Shown piece by piece: positions 1 through 6,914 of a stretch of DNA of 21,164 bases. The notes beneath the pieces were generated by a model that worked only from the letters and a program-made list of their open reading frames with translations, searched no databases and was not told the DNA's origin. This DNA comes from CAZUMH01 sp964621645 (GTDB lineage Bacteria > Zhuqueibacterota > QNDG01 > JAGLOF01), in contig CAZUMH010000059.1 in the NCBI GenBank assembly GCA_964621645.1, forward strand, positions 1-21,164, written 5' to 3'. The translations under genes and the position numbers were made by a program. Position 1 is the stretch's first letter, and the number at the start of each line of letters is the position of its first letter.

Positions 1-1
1 G

Positions 2-1558
2 ATTGTGACCCGGTTGGCGGCCATCGAGGAATTGGCGGGCGTGGACGTGCTGTGCGCGGACAAGACCGGCACCCTGACCCAGAACAAGCTGACACTGGGC
101 GATCCGTTCAGCGTGAATGATATTCCCGCCGAGCAAGTCATCCTGAATGGCGCGCTGGCGTCGCGTGCGGACAATAACGACACCATTGATCTGGCCGTCC
201 TGGGCGGACTGAAAGACAAAGATTTGTTAAAGGGTTATGAGGTGGTTCATTTCCAGCCATTCGACCCGGTGCATAAACGCACCGAGGCTACCGTTAAAAC
301 CAAAGACGGAAAGACGTTCAAGGTGACGAAGGGTGCGCCGCAGGTAATTTTGGCATTGTCGGCCAATGACGGGCAGGTGAAGTCCGCCGTCGAGAAGGCC
401 GTCAACGAATTTGCGGCGCGCGGCTTTCGTTCGTTAGGGGTGGCCCGGGCTGAGGGCGACGGCCAATGGCAGTTTATCGGCGTGTTGCCCTTGTTCGACC
501 CGCCACGCAAAGATGCCAAGGCCACCATCGCAACCGCGCTGGCCATGGGCGTAAAGATCAAGATGGTAACGGGCGATGCGCTGGCCATCGCCAGGGAAAC
601 CGCCCAAAAATTGGACATGGGTACCGATATCCTCGATGCCAGCGGTCTAGGCGACTTAAAAAAGCAGGAGACCGCAGAAGTGGCCGAGTCTATCGAGAAG
701 GCCGATGGCTTCGCGCAGGTGTTCCCCGAACACAAGTTCCACATTGTGGATGTCCTGCAAAAACGCGGCCACATGGTCGGCATGACGGGCGACGGGGTGA
801 ACGACGCCCCCGCGCTGAAGAAAGCTGATTGCGGTATTGCCGTTTCAGACGCGACAGACGCAGCGCGCGCGGCAGCGTCCATCGTGCTGATGATGCCCGG
901 CCTCTCGGTGATAATCGACGCCATCAAGGAGAGCCGGAGAATTTTCCAGCGGATGAACAGCTACGCGATGTACCGCATCGCCGAAACGCTGCGTGTGTTG
1001 TTATTCATGACGCTGGCGATCCTGGTCTTCAACTTCTATCCGGTTACCGCAGTGATGATCGTGATGCTGGCCTTGCTTAACGACGGCGCCATCCTGTCCA
1101 TTGCCTATGACAACGTTCATTACAAGGATCAGCCCGAGGCCTGGAATATGCGCCTGGTCCTGGGGATTTCTACGGTGCTGGGCGTCATCGGGGTCGTCTC
1201 CGCCTTCGGATTGTTTTATCTCGGTGAGCGTGTCTTTCACCTCGACCGTGCGCACATTCAGACCCTGATGTATTTAAAGCTGTCTGTGGCTGGACATCTG
1301 ACGATATTTCTTACGCGCACGCGAGGCCCATTCTGGTCTATACGCCCCGCGCGGATTCTATGGGCGGCGGTACTCGGCACGCAAATCGTGGCGACATTGA
1401 TAGCGGTTTATGGGTTGTTTATGACGCCTCTTGGCTGGGGTTGGGCCGGGTTTGTGTGGGGCTATGCGCTATTATGGTTCCTCCTGAATGACCGCGTGAA
1501 ACTGCTCGCGTATCGGATATTTGATCCAGTCAAAGCCAAGTCCGGCTTGTCAACATGA
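2..1558 (+). CDS. P-type ATPase, plasma-membrane H+-ATPase-like (P3A), 5' end missing
   Basis: This would be an inner-membrane pump that hydrolyses ATP to export protons. The left window edge removes the N-terminus (first membrane segments and most of the actuator domain), and 518 codons remain. The phosphorylation motif DKTGT is visible, with its Asp codon at 59-61. It is followed by the nucleotide-binding KGAP, then DPPR, MVTGD and the hinge TGDGVNDAPALKKADCG. Hydrophobic membrane segments fill the last ~190 residues. The phrase ALLNDGAI in the sixth-membrane-segment region is characteristic of P3A proton pumps, where the Asp is used in H+ transport; heavy-metal and Ca2+ pumps have other signatures there. 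G+C is clearly higher than in the next genes, so a different origin is possible. The family is certain and the proton substrate is inferred from motifs. Confidence 0.92.
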   Translation: MVTRLAAIEELAGVDVLCADKTGTLTQNKLTLGDPFSVNDIPAEQVILNGALASRADNNDTIDLAVLGGLKDKDLLKGYEVVHFQPFDPVHKRTEATVKTKDGKTFKVTKGAPQVILALSANDGQVKSAVEKAVNEFAARGFRSLGVARAEGDGQWQFIGVLPLFDPPRKDAKATIATALAMGVKIKMVTGDALAIARETAQKLDMGTDILDASGLGDLKKQETAEVAESIEKADGFAQVFPEHKFHIVDVLQKRGHMVGMTGDGVNDAPALKKADCGIAVSDATDAARAAASIVLMMPGLSVIIDAIKESRRIFQRMNSYAMYRIAETLRVLLFMTLAILVFNFYPVTAVMIVMLALLNDGAILSIAYDNVHYKDQPEAWNMRLVLGISTVLGVIGVVSAFGLFYLGERVFHLDRAHIQTLMYLKLSVAGHLTIFLTRTRGPFWSIRPARILWAAVLGTQIVATLIAVYGLFMTPLGWGWAGFVWGYALLWFLLNDRVKLLAYRIFDPVKAKSGLST

Positions 1559-1667
1559 GGTGGAAAGGCCGTTTAATCTTAACTATGTGTCCATTTTTTT
1601 GTTGCAACCCCAAAAGTTCAGTTATGTGATTAAAGGCAAAGGATAAATATTGGGGAGGAATTAATCT

Positions 1668-2069
1668 ATGAAAAAAGTATCGGGTTTGTGGATCGACCAG
1701 AGGAAGGCTGTTATTGTGGTTGTTCCACGCGAGGGAGAAGAAACAAGATTGATCCTATCAAAAGCTGAAAAACAGCTTCGCCGTACGGGTGATTCACCTC
1801 TCATAGGTTCCTATGAATCCCAGCCAGTACCAGCGAGTGACAGCCGTCAGAAAACATTTACGGGGCATCTCAACATTTACTACGATGCAATCATTGCGAG
1901 CATTCGTGATGCGGAATCAATTCTGATATTTGGTCCAGGTGAGGCAAAAGGCGAACTGAAAGAGCGTCTTGAAAAAAACAATCTTGGCAGACGCATTATA
2001 GGTGTAGAAACAGTCGACAAGATGACGGATCATCAGATTGCGGCAAAAATTCGACACACTGCTTTCTAA
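1668..2069 (+). CDS. Short eRF1-like (archaeo-eukaryotic release factor-type) domain protein
   Basis: This is a 133-residue soluble protein with no signal peptide or membrane segment. It starts at ATG 1668 behind a strong GGGGAGGA ribosome-binding site. The N-terminus (GLWIDQRKAVIV) and the C-terminal part (YYDAIIASI, ILIFGPGEAKGEL, then GVETVDKMTDHQIAAKIR) resemble the short bacterial proteins related to eRF1/Pelota domains. These are often annotated only as hypothetical or 'host attachment/translational machinery' proteins. No peptide-release GGQ motif is present, so a role in translation termination is not supported. It lies between two P-type ATPase pieces and upstream of a slipin. Its biochemical role is unknown. 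The family assignment comes from remembered sequence pattern and is moderate. Confidence 0.7.
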   Translation: MKKVSGLWIDQRKAVIVVVPREGEETRLILSKAEKQLRRTGDSPLIGSYESQPVPASDSRQKTFTGHLNIYYDAIIASIRDAESILIFGPGEAKGELKERLEKNNLGRRIIGVETVDKMTDHQIAAKIRHTAF

Positions 2070-2083
2070 AACAGAGGAGGCAC

Positions 2084-2371
2084 AATTTCCTGGAGCTGAA
2101 TATTCGAAGAGGGAGACCGTTCTTTAAGAGCAAGCCGTCAAAATATTTGTTAATGGCGACCTTGCTCATTGTCTCCGTAGCGCTAATTCTACCATTTACA
2201 CCTGTCGGTGCAATTTTAGGATTCTGCCCGCTACCGCTATCCTTTCTGCTTATGCTAGGTATAATTACCTCGTTATATTTCATAACAGCGGAGGTAACCA
2301 AGATGTTTTTTTACAAAAAAAAATATGTGAAAGCAAAACCAATTTTAACATTGAAAGTAAACCATTCATAA
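2084..2371 (+). pseudogene. C-terminal remnant of a second P-type (Mg2+/cation) ATPase
   Basis: The open frame from about 2084 encodes roughly 95 residues. Its sequence (PFFKSKPSKYLL, then two hydrophobic helices containing LPFTPVGAILGF and PLPLSFLLMLGI, then ITAEVTKMFFYKK) matches the extreme C-terminus of MgtA-like cation ATPases. The head, actuator, P- and N-domains are all missing. Similarity seems to begin near 2102, only ~30 bp after the preceding gene's stop. There is no convincing ribosome-binding site; the first usable start would be TTG at 2147. It differs from the ATPase at 2-1558, which has its own complete C-terminus, so this is a separate gene reduced to its tail. A small two-helix membrane protein is possible but less likely. 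Confidence 0.7.
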
Positions 2372-2381
2372 GGAGTTTGAA

Positions 2382-3242
2382 ATGAACCCTATCATCACTT
2401 CAACAGTCGCTCTTGTCCTGATATTTCTTATCGGGATTAGAATTGTCAGACCGACTCACAGAGGCTTAATTGAAAGATTGGGAAAATATAACCGTTTTTC
2501 CAATCCGGGATTTCACTGGATTTTTCCTGTTATCGAAAGAATGTTTCAGGTGAATACCACCGAACAAATGGTCGATGCTGACCCGCAGGAAATTATTACC
2601 AACGACAATTTAAACGCCAAAGTCGATGCTCAGGTTTATTTTAAAGTAAAAAGCGATGAAGAAAGCGTCAAGAGCTCACAATATAATGTGAATAATTATC
2701 AGTGGCAGATCGTAAACCTTGCCCGCACAACGCTGAGGAATATCATTGGTACACTAACTTTAAAATCCGCCAATAGTGAGCGAGGGAAAATAAATTCCGA
2801 GCTGCATAAAACCCTTCATGAAGAAACGAAAAGTTGGGGAATTCAAATTGTCCGTACCGAATTAAAAGAGATAGACCCTCCCGCAGATGTTCAGGAAACC
2901 ATGAATAAAGTTGTAAAAGCTGAAAATGAAAAAATAGCTGCCATCGATTACGCGACAGCCACGGAGACTAAAGCGGATGGTGAAAAGCGGTCCAAAATCA
3001 AAGAAGCCGAGGGAGTCAGACAAACAAGCATATTACATGCAGAAGGCGAAGCGGAAGCCATTCGGTTGGTGAATGAGGCAGCCAATAAATATTTTATTGG
3101 AAATGCGCAACTTTTAAGAAAATTGCAGGCGCTTGAATCGGCACTTGCGAATAATGCAAAAATAGTCATTCCAACAGGCTCTGAGTTAGTCAATATCATT
3201 GGTGAGATGGCAGGCTTTGTGCCATTGAAGAAAAAAGATTAA
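2382..3242 (+). CDS. SPFH/band 7 (slipin/stomatin-like) membrane protein
   Basis: This 286-residue protein has one N-terminal membrane anchor (about residues 4-22). It is followed by an SPFH domain that opens with IRIVRPTHRGLIERLGKYNRFSNPGFHWIFP and then includes VDAQVYFKV. After it comes a long charged helical region rich in Ala, Glu and Lys (about 185-240, with EAEGVRQTSILHAEGEAEAIRL), as is typical of slipins and paraslipins. These proteins oligomerise into membrane scaffolds that recruit or regulate membrane proteases and transporters. AAGGAG overlaps the stop of the preceding remnant (2371) and gives a good start at ATG 2382. The usual partner, an NfeD-type protease, is absent here. The family is confident, and the exact role is not predictable. 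Confidence 0.9.
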   Translation: MNPIITSTVALVLIFLIGIRIVRPTHRGLIERLGKYNRFSNPGFHWIFPVIERMFQVNTTEQMVDADPQEIITNDNLNAKVDAQVYFKVKSDEESVKSSQYNVNNYQWQIVNLARTTLRNIIGTLTLKSANSERGKINSELHKTLHEETKSWGIQIVRTELKEIDPPADVQETMNKVVKAENEKIAAIDYATATETKADGEKRSKIKEAEGVRQTSILHAEGEAEAIRLVNEAANKYFIGNAQLLRKLQALESALANNAKIVIPTGSELVNIIGEMAGFVPLKKKD

Positions 3243-3282
3243 GATCAATAGGAAATTATCAATGGAAGTAAATTTTTTCGCC

Positions 3283-3395
3283 CCGGACATCCCTGTCCGG
3301 TGGCGCAAAGCAGTTGGGCTTCATAGCCCGATAAATAGAAAAGCTATGAAAGATGAAACGATGGTTATGAGCCCAGGACTTCGAAGTCCTGGGCT
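3283..3395. repeat. Cluster of three G+C-rich palindromes
   Basis: Three perfect inverted repeats sit in an A+T-rich spacer. CCGGACA pairs with TGTCCGG around a 4-base loop (3283-3300). GGGCT pairs with AGCCC around TCAT (3316-3329). The third is a 26-bp uninterrupted palindrome at 3370-3395 with half-site AGCCCAGGACTTC. None is followed by a T-tract, so they are not intrinsic terminators. Clusters like this resemble REP/IS200-type mobile palindromic sequences, but no transposase is present. The neighbouring 3243-3282 and 3396-3448 stretches show nothing else. Confidence 0.6.
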
Positions 3396-3448
3396 GTCAA
3401 ATCCAACTAACCTCTAAAATAATAATCGAGTAATAAAATTCAGCGAAT

Positions 3449-3482
3449 AAAAAAAAGTGGAGATCATGACGATTCCACTTTT
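3449..3482 (-). terminator. Intrinsic terminator of the tRNA-His/tRNA-Glu unit
   Basis: On the minus strand, AAAAGTGGA (3482-3474) pairs perfectly with TCCACTTTT (3461-3453) around a 12-base loop. The stem runs directly into a T-tract (complement of the A-run 3456-3449). It lies 10 bp past the 3' end of tRNA-Glu, where a terminator is expected. Confidence 0.8.
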
Positions 3483-3491
3483 CTGTTAAAG

Positions 3492-3564
3492 CCTCCCCAA
3501 GGGGAGTCGAACCCCTGTTGCAGGAATGAAAATCCTGAGTCCTGGGCCACTAGACGATGGGGAG
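3492..3564 (-). tRNA. tRNA-Glu (anticodon TTC)
   Basis: The minus strand folds into a full 73-nt cloverleaf. The acceptor stem is CTCCCCA/TGGGGAG with discriminator G. The D-arm carries CGTCTAGTGG, a typical tRNA-Glu feature. The anticodon stem CAGGA/TCCTG encloses loop TTTTCAT with anticodon TTC. The T-arm is CAGGGGTTCGACTCCCCTT. The 3' CCA is not encoded. It lies 32 bp downstream of tRNA-His on the same strand. Confidence 0.95.
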
Positions 3565-3596
3565 TTGTAAAGAACGTCCCGTTTTTCCCACTCTTG

Positions 3597-3671
3597 GGTG
3601 AGTAACGGGATTCGAACCCGTGACCTCCAGGGCCACAACCTGGCGCTCTAACCAACTGAGCTATACCCACC
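3597..3671 (-). tRNA. tRNA-His (anticodon GTG)
   Basis: The minus strand folds into a cloverleaf with acceptor GTGGGTA/TACTCAC (one G-T pair) and anticodon stem CCAGG/CCTGG around loop TTGTGGC, giving anticodon GTG. The T-loop is GGGTTCGAATCCC. The extra 5' base G-1 (complement of 3671) pairs with discriminator C73, which is the hallmark of bacterial tRNA-His. CCA is not fully encoded. Confidence 0.95.
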
Positions 3672-3682
3672 ATGGAGCAATT

Positions 3683-3711
3683 AATATATTAAATCGCTTC
3701 ATGTAACGCAA
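3683..3711 (-). promoter_or_regulatory. Probable sigma-70-type promoter of the tRNA pair
   Basis: On the minus strand a TTGCGT box (3711-3706) is followed after exactly 17 bp by TATATT (3688-3683). Transcription would start about 12 bp before tRNA-His. The -10 matches 5 of 6 consensus bases and the -35 matches 3 of 6. Position and spacing are the main support. Confidence 0.5.
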
Positions 3712-3780
3712 GCATTTTTTATCCGCTGCTGATCAAAATTATTAAAATGATATGATGAGTTTACAAACCGGGAAAGACTT

Positions 3781-3900
3781 GTGTTAGAAAAATATCGTGA
3801 GGATCACTCCACGGTTTACACGGCTGTTGAGATTGCACGGGCCGGCCGCCCTGATTTATACGTGATATATCCGGGACACCGGTCCCAAGAAATTAATTAA
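3781..3900 (+). CDS. Possible 39-residue small protein (weak)
   Basis: A GTG-started frame of 39 codons runs from 3781 to a TAA at 3900. The product is mixed, soluble-looking (LEKYREDHSTVYTAVEIARA, then DLYVIYPGH) and without a signal or membrane segment. A TATGAT box lies 25 bp upstream (3751-3756), and a weak GGGAAAG precedes the start. It converges with and overlaps the 3' end of the minus-strand gene at 3893 by 8 bp. No family is recognised. It could equally be chance or a decayed gene end. Confidence 0.2.
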   Translation: MLEKYREDHSTVYTAVEIARAGRPDLYVIYPGHRSQEIN

Positions 3901-4099
3901 CCAGACGTTCAACTGCTTTGCGAGGATCCTTGACCGGTTTAAACCGTTTTGAAGCGCTTTCATGTTCTAAAAACTGCAGCCTCTTTATGGCGGCTTTGTG
4001 ATCTTTCTCCAGGGTCATCCTGGCTCCATAGGCAAATATGGACATCCCTACTATTCCCACCAGGCCGCCGGCAAAAAAGGCGATAACAATCGTAATCAT
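3893..4099 (-). CDS. Small single-pass membrane protein with cytosolic basic tail
   Basis: This 68-residue protein begins MITIVIAFFAGGLVGIVGMS, a glycine-rich membrane helix at residues 2-24. A charged, probably helical tail of ~44 residues rich in Lys and Arg follows. The N-terminal pattern recalls small DUF3789-like inner-membrane peptides, but the family is not certain. An AGGAGGAG sequence 4 bases before ATG 4099 strongly supports translation. It is transcribed away from the ECF sigma gene; the 270-bp region between them holds an inverted repeat at 4226-4238. Its function is unknown. Confidence 0.65.
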   Translation of the reverse strand: MITIVIAFFAGGLVGIVGMSIFAYGARMTLEKDHKAAIKRLQFLEHESASKRFKPVKDPRKAVERLVN

Positions 4100-4225
4100 T
4101 TCTCCTCCTGTCTTACTCAGCGATGATTCTGCTTCACCGTAATCTCATTCTGTGTTCAATTCAGCAAAAAATATACCGCCCTTTTTTATCTTTAATAATC
4201 AGTTACTTAGTGAAGGTTAAGGTTA

Positions 4226-4238
4226 GGTAATTATTACC
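4226..4238. promoter_or_regulatory. 13-bp perfect inverted repeat GGTAATTATTACC
   Basis: GGTAAT and ATTACC flank a single central T in the spacer between the divergent genes at 4099 and 4370. The size and 6-1-6 symmetry fit a dimeric regulator's operator. No recognised regulator is adjacent, so this is only a candidate. Confidence 0.3.
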
Positions 4239-4321
4239 GCTGATCCCCTAAAAAGGAAATATTTGCCTTTTTCGGTTATCGGATGTTTCTGACTGAAAAG
4301 TATCGTATATTGAAAAAAGCT

Positions 4322-4350
4322 AGAACTTTTTACCCGGAAATGTCGTCTTA
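4322..4350 (+). promoter_or_regulatory. Candidate ECF-type autoregulatory promoter
   Basis: AGAACTT (4322-4328) and CGTCTTA (4344-4350) are separated by 15 bp, close to the GAAC...CGTC pattern recognised by many ECF sigma factors. The start point would fall roughly 15-20 bp before ATG 4370. An inverted repeat TGTCGT/ACGACA (4341-4359) overlaps the -10. ECF genes commonly drive their own promoter, so this placement is plausible. Confidence 0.5.
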
Positions 4351-4369
4351 CTTACGACACTGGTAAACC

Positions 4370-4981
4370 ATGGAACCCTATATGACTGATGCGGTTTTGA
4401 TCGAGAGATTCTTAGCGGGAGATGTAAACGCTTTCAATCTGTTGGTATTGCGATGGAAGAAACCTATCTATAATTACATTCTTCGCATGGTAGGTAATAC
4501 TGAAGCGGCTAAGGACCTTTGTCAGATGACATTTATCCGCTGCTACAAACAAATGCGAAAATTAAAGAATGTGGATAAATTTTCGCCCTGGATGTATCGA
4601 ATCGCCACCAATCTCTGTTATGATGAATTTAAAAAACAGCGGAAGATATCATCCGATCAGGTGGATAAAATGGAACAGACCGGGAGAGCGGGTAAAAATT
4701 CAGTACAGGCGTACCCCTCTACTCCAACCCCGGAGGATGTGCTCCATCGGAAAGAAATTCAAACGATTTTAGCCAGAGCGCTTAATCAAATTCCTGAAGA
4801 TCAGCGTGTTGTCATAATCATGAAGCAATACCAGGGATTGAAATTTACCGAAATCGCCGATATTATGCAGCTGCCTGTAAATACGATTAAATCTCGGCTC
4901 TATTATGGATTGCGGGCCTTACGTAAGATTCTTGAGTCGAGTAAATTAACCAAGGAGGTACTTCTCCATGAAATGCAGTGA
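4370..4981 (+). CDS. ECF-family RNA polymerase sigma factor
   Basis: This 203-residue protein contains only the two ECF modules. Region 2 (about 22-92, with FNLLVLRWKKPIYNYILRMV and FSPWMYRIATNLCYDEFKK) binds core polymerase and the -10. Region 4 (about 135-190, with IPEDQRVVIIMKQYQGL and the helix-turn-helix FTEIADIMQLPVNTIKSRLY) binds the -35. An unusually Ser/Thr/Pro-rich linker joins them. ATG 4370 has no clear ribosome-binding site; ATG 4382 (MTDAVLIERFLAGD) resembles the usual family N-terminus and is an alternative. The gene overlaps the next by 14 bp, so sigma and anti-sigma are translationally coupled. It probably transcribes its own operon from 4322-4350. Confidence 0.93.
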   Translation: MEPYMTDAVLIERFLAGDVNAFNLLVLRWKKPIYNYILRMVGNTEAAKDLCQMTFIRCYKQMRKLKNVDKFSPWMYRIATNLCYDEFKKQRKISSDQVDKMEQTGRAGKNSVQAYPSTPTPEDVLHRKEIQTILARALNQIPEDQRVVIIMKQYQGLKFTEIADIMQLPVNTIKSRLYYGLRALRKILESSKLTKEVLLHEMQ

Positions 4982-5636
4982 TATGCCTGAGCTTCTGGTT
5001 TCACTGCTCTATGACGAGCTGGAAACAGAAAAAGCTGCGGCCGTGAAAAATCATCTTAAAACGTGTCCTTCCTGCCGTGCAGCCTATGACGAGATTAAGG
5101 AATCTTCTGACATATTGAGCGCCTGGGAAGATGAAACCCCGGCCGTACAGTATCAATTTATTAAAGAGGGAATGAGCATTTCAAAGAAGCTGCGAAATCT
5201 TTTTGGCTCATTGACTTTGGGGAAAAAAATCCTTTATGGTGTACCGCTGGCCGCATCCGCAGCGATGCTTGTGCTCTCTTTAATCAATTTCACGGCAACG
5301 AAAAACGGCGACCAGATACGGATATCATTCGGTTTTAAACCGACACCCGTTTTGCCGGTGAGTAACAACAAGGCTGAATTACAGCGTCTAAAGCAAGAAA
5401 CCCTTCTGCTGGTTGCCGATATGATCCAGGAGAGCGAATATCGTCAGAATCGGCAGATCAACGGCCAGCTTCAAAAATTCGCCGCGGATATTCACGAACA
5501 AAGGCAGAAGGATTTACAAATGGTCGGCATGGGACTACAGGGGCTGCAAAAAGTGACCGAAGGAAAGCTGAGCCAGCAAAATCAAATTCTCGACGATCTT
5601 ATCCAGTTGACCGGATACACCATGGAAAGAAAATAA
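4968..5636 (+). CDS. Zinc-binding transmembrane anti-sigma factor
   Basis: This 222-residue inner-membrane protein would hold the preceding sigma factor inactive. The cytosolic N-terminus has the ZAS zinc motif: His29-x3-Cys33-x2-Cys36 (HLKTCPSC) with Cys3 as likely fourth ligand. One membrane helix follows at about 88-109 (LYGVPLAASAAMLVLSLINF). The outer domain (about 130-215) is Gln- and Leu-rich and probably forms a coiled coil, unlike the compact sensors of RseA-type proteins. AAGGAGG lies inside the end of the sigma gene and gives the start at ATG 4968. What signal releases the sigma factor is not visible; the extended coiled coil suggests sensing in the periplasm. Confidence 0.9.
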   Translation: MKCSDMPELLVSLLYDELETEKAAAVKNHLKTCPSCRAAYDEIKESSDILSAWEDETPAVQYQFIKEGMSISKKLRNLFGSLTLGKKILYGVPLAASAAMLVLSLINFTATKNGDQIRISFGFKPTPVLPVSNNKAELQRLKQETLLLVADMIQESEYRQNRQINGQLQKFAADIHEQRQKDLQMVGMGLQGLQKVTEGKLSQQNQILDDLIQLTGYTMERK

Positions 5637-5660
5637 TGAAGATTAATCCGGAGCATTAAG

Positions 5661-6914
5661 ATGAATAAAACCATATTGTTAATAATCATCACCACTCTCA
5701 TTTCAGGAATCTCAGGTGGAACATCGATTGCCCAGAATCAAGATCCGGATCACCGACTGTTGAAGCGTGACCTTCTGATTATGGAGGGAGTCCTGGATAA
5801 ACTGATGAATGGTGTTGAGAAGGGAGAGGGCCCCCTTCCCGGTAATACCAAGGGGTTCTATCTTCAAAATTACGGCATTCTGTTTTTGACCAGCCTTTCT
5901 CCCCGGGGCCAATTTATTTTTAATATTATTCCTGATAAGGATGACCAGATACACAAACTGCGTCAACGGATAATAGGTTTGCAAAATGTAGCGGAAAAAT
6001 CCGGCCGTTATAAGAAAACTGAAATTATCAGAGCGGATACTGCAAAGCATTCCCTAAACAAATCTGTTGCAGAAAATGAAGTGGACCGGAGCATCATCGT
6101 ACATGTATCGGGAACAGACGGTAATCTATCCGATGCTGAAAGAACGGACAGAGCCCGGGAAGCAATGGAACGGTTTTTTCTCCAATATGCCGCAGCCATT
6201 GGTCAACTAAATCCTGAGGAAAAAATTGGTTTAATTATTGAGACCGACGCATATAATGCGAAGACGAATGACAGGTTCCTTTCAGGGTGGGTAAGATTCG
6301 GCAATCTGGAGGACTTCAGAAAAAACAAAATTAGTAAGAGAAAAATCATCCCCCTGCTTCACATTGAACCGGTTGCTGCCGATTCGGCAATTACCGAAGA
6401 TATCGATATTTTTACAGAAATCATAGGCAAAGCCATCTCTCTCGATACCAGATTCAATTCCGCATCAACTTCTGGCGTTTATCTTAAGAGCCTCGGTGCC
6501 ATTGTCAATATCTCGCTGTCTTCCTTTGGCTGGATTGCCAATAATATGTATATTCAAATAGCTGGGAATGATGCGCTGAATAAAGCGCTTATCTATTCCA
6601 CCAGCGGAGGGAAACAGGATACATTGATCACTGATGAAAAACTTGATCCGAGTAAAAAAAGCGCAGTAATCAACAAGTTGCGTAATGAATGCCTGGATCT
6701 GCTGGCACACTATGGTCATACAACCCGTATCCCACAAGATGAATACATGGTGCTTGTCGTCGATCTGGGTTCGGGATTCACGTGGCACTCGTATAATGGT
6801 GATGATGAGAATTATTTTGTCATACAGGCAAAAAAAGCGGATCTTGATCTCTACCATTCCGGTGATATAACGCTTAAAAATCTTAAAGAGAGACTTCTGT
6901 CGACGAGTTACTAA
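5661..6914 (+). CDS. Secreted protein of unknown function, third gene of the sigma/anti-sigma operon
   Basis: This is a 417-residue protein with a signal peptide (MNKTILLIIITTLISGISGG, likely cleaved near residue 25 after SIAQ), 24 bp after the anti-sigma gene. The mature part is hydrophilic with alternating short hydrophobic stretches (GFYLQNYGILFLTSLSP, LKSLGAIVNISLSSFGW, MVLVVDLGSGFTWHSYN) and no Cys-rich motif or membrane anchor. The segment YLQNYGILF recurs in altered form as YLKSLGAIV, hinting at an internal duplication of the N- and C-terminal halves. No family is recognised. Position makes it a likely envelope partner, sensor or target of the sigma system; that is inference only. Confidence 0.85.
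   Translation: MNKTILLIIITTLISGISGGTSIAQNQDPDHRLLKRDLLIMEGVLDKLMNGVEKGEGPLPGNTKGFYLQNYGILFLTSLSPRGQFIFNIIPDKDDQIHKLRQRIIGLQNVAEKSGRYKKTEIIRADTAKHSLNKSVAENEVDRSIIVHVSGTDGNLSDAERTDRAREAMERFFLQYAAAIGQLNPEEKIGLIIETDAYNAKTNDRFLSGWVRFGNLEDFRKNKISKRKIIPLLHIEPVAADSAITEDIDIFTEIIGKAISLDTRFNSASTSGVYLKSLGAIVNISLSSFGWIANNMYIQIAGNDALNKALIYSTSGGKQDTLITDEKLDPSKKSAVINKLRNECLDLLAHYGHTTRIPQDEYMVLVVDLGSGFTWHSYNGDDENYFVIQAKKADLDLYHSGDITLKNLKERLLSTSY

Noticed and set aside
247..927. 226-codon minus-strand frame inside the H+-ATPase gene
   Set aside because: It lies antisense to a gene with clear catalytic motifs; the frame is kept open by high G+C and codon bias.
3370..3395. Intrinsic terminator for the slipin gene
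   Set aside because: The palindrome has no loop and no T-tract on either side and lies 130 bp past the stop.
3464..3673. 69-codon minus-strand frame (GIAQLVRAPGCGPGGHGFESRY...)
   Set aside because: It is the translation of the tRNA-His and tRNA-Glu genes; this phrase is a well-known false protein produced by tRNA sequence.
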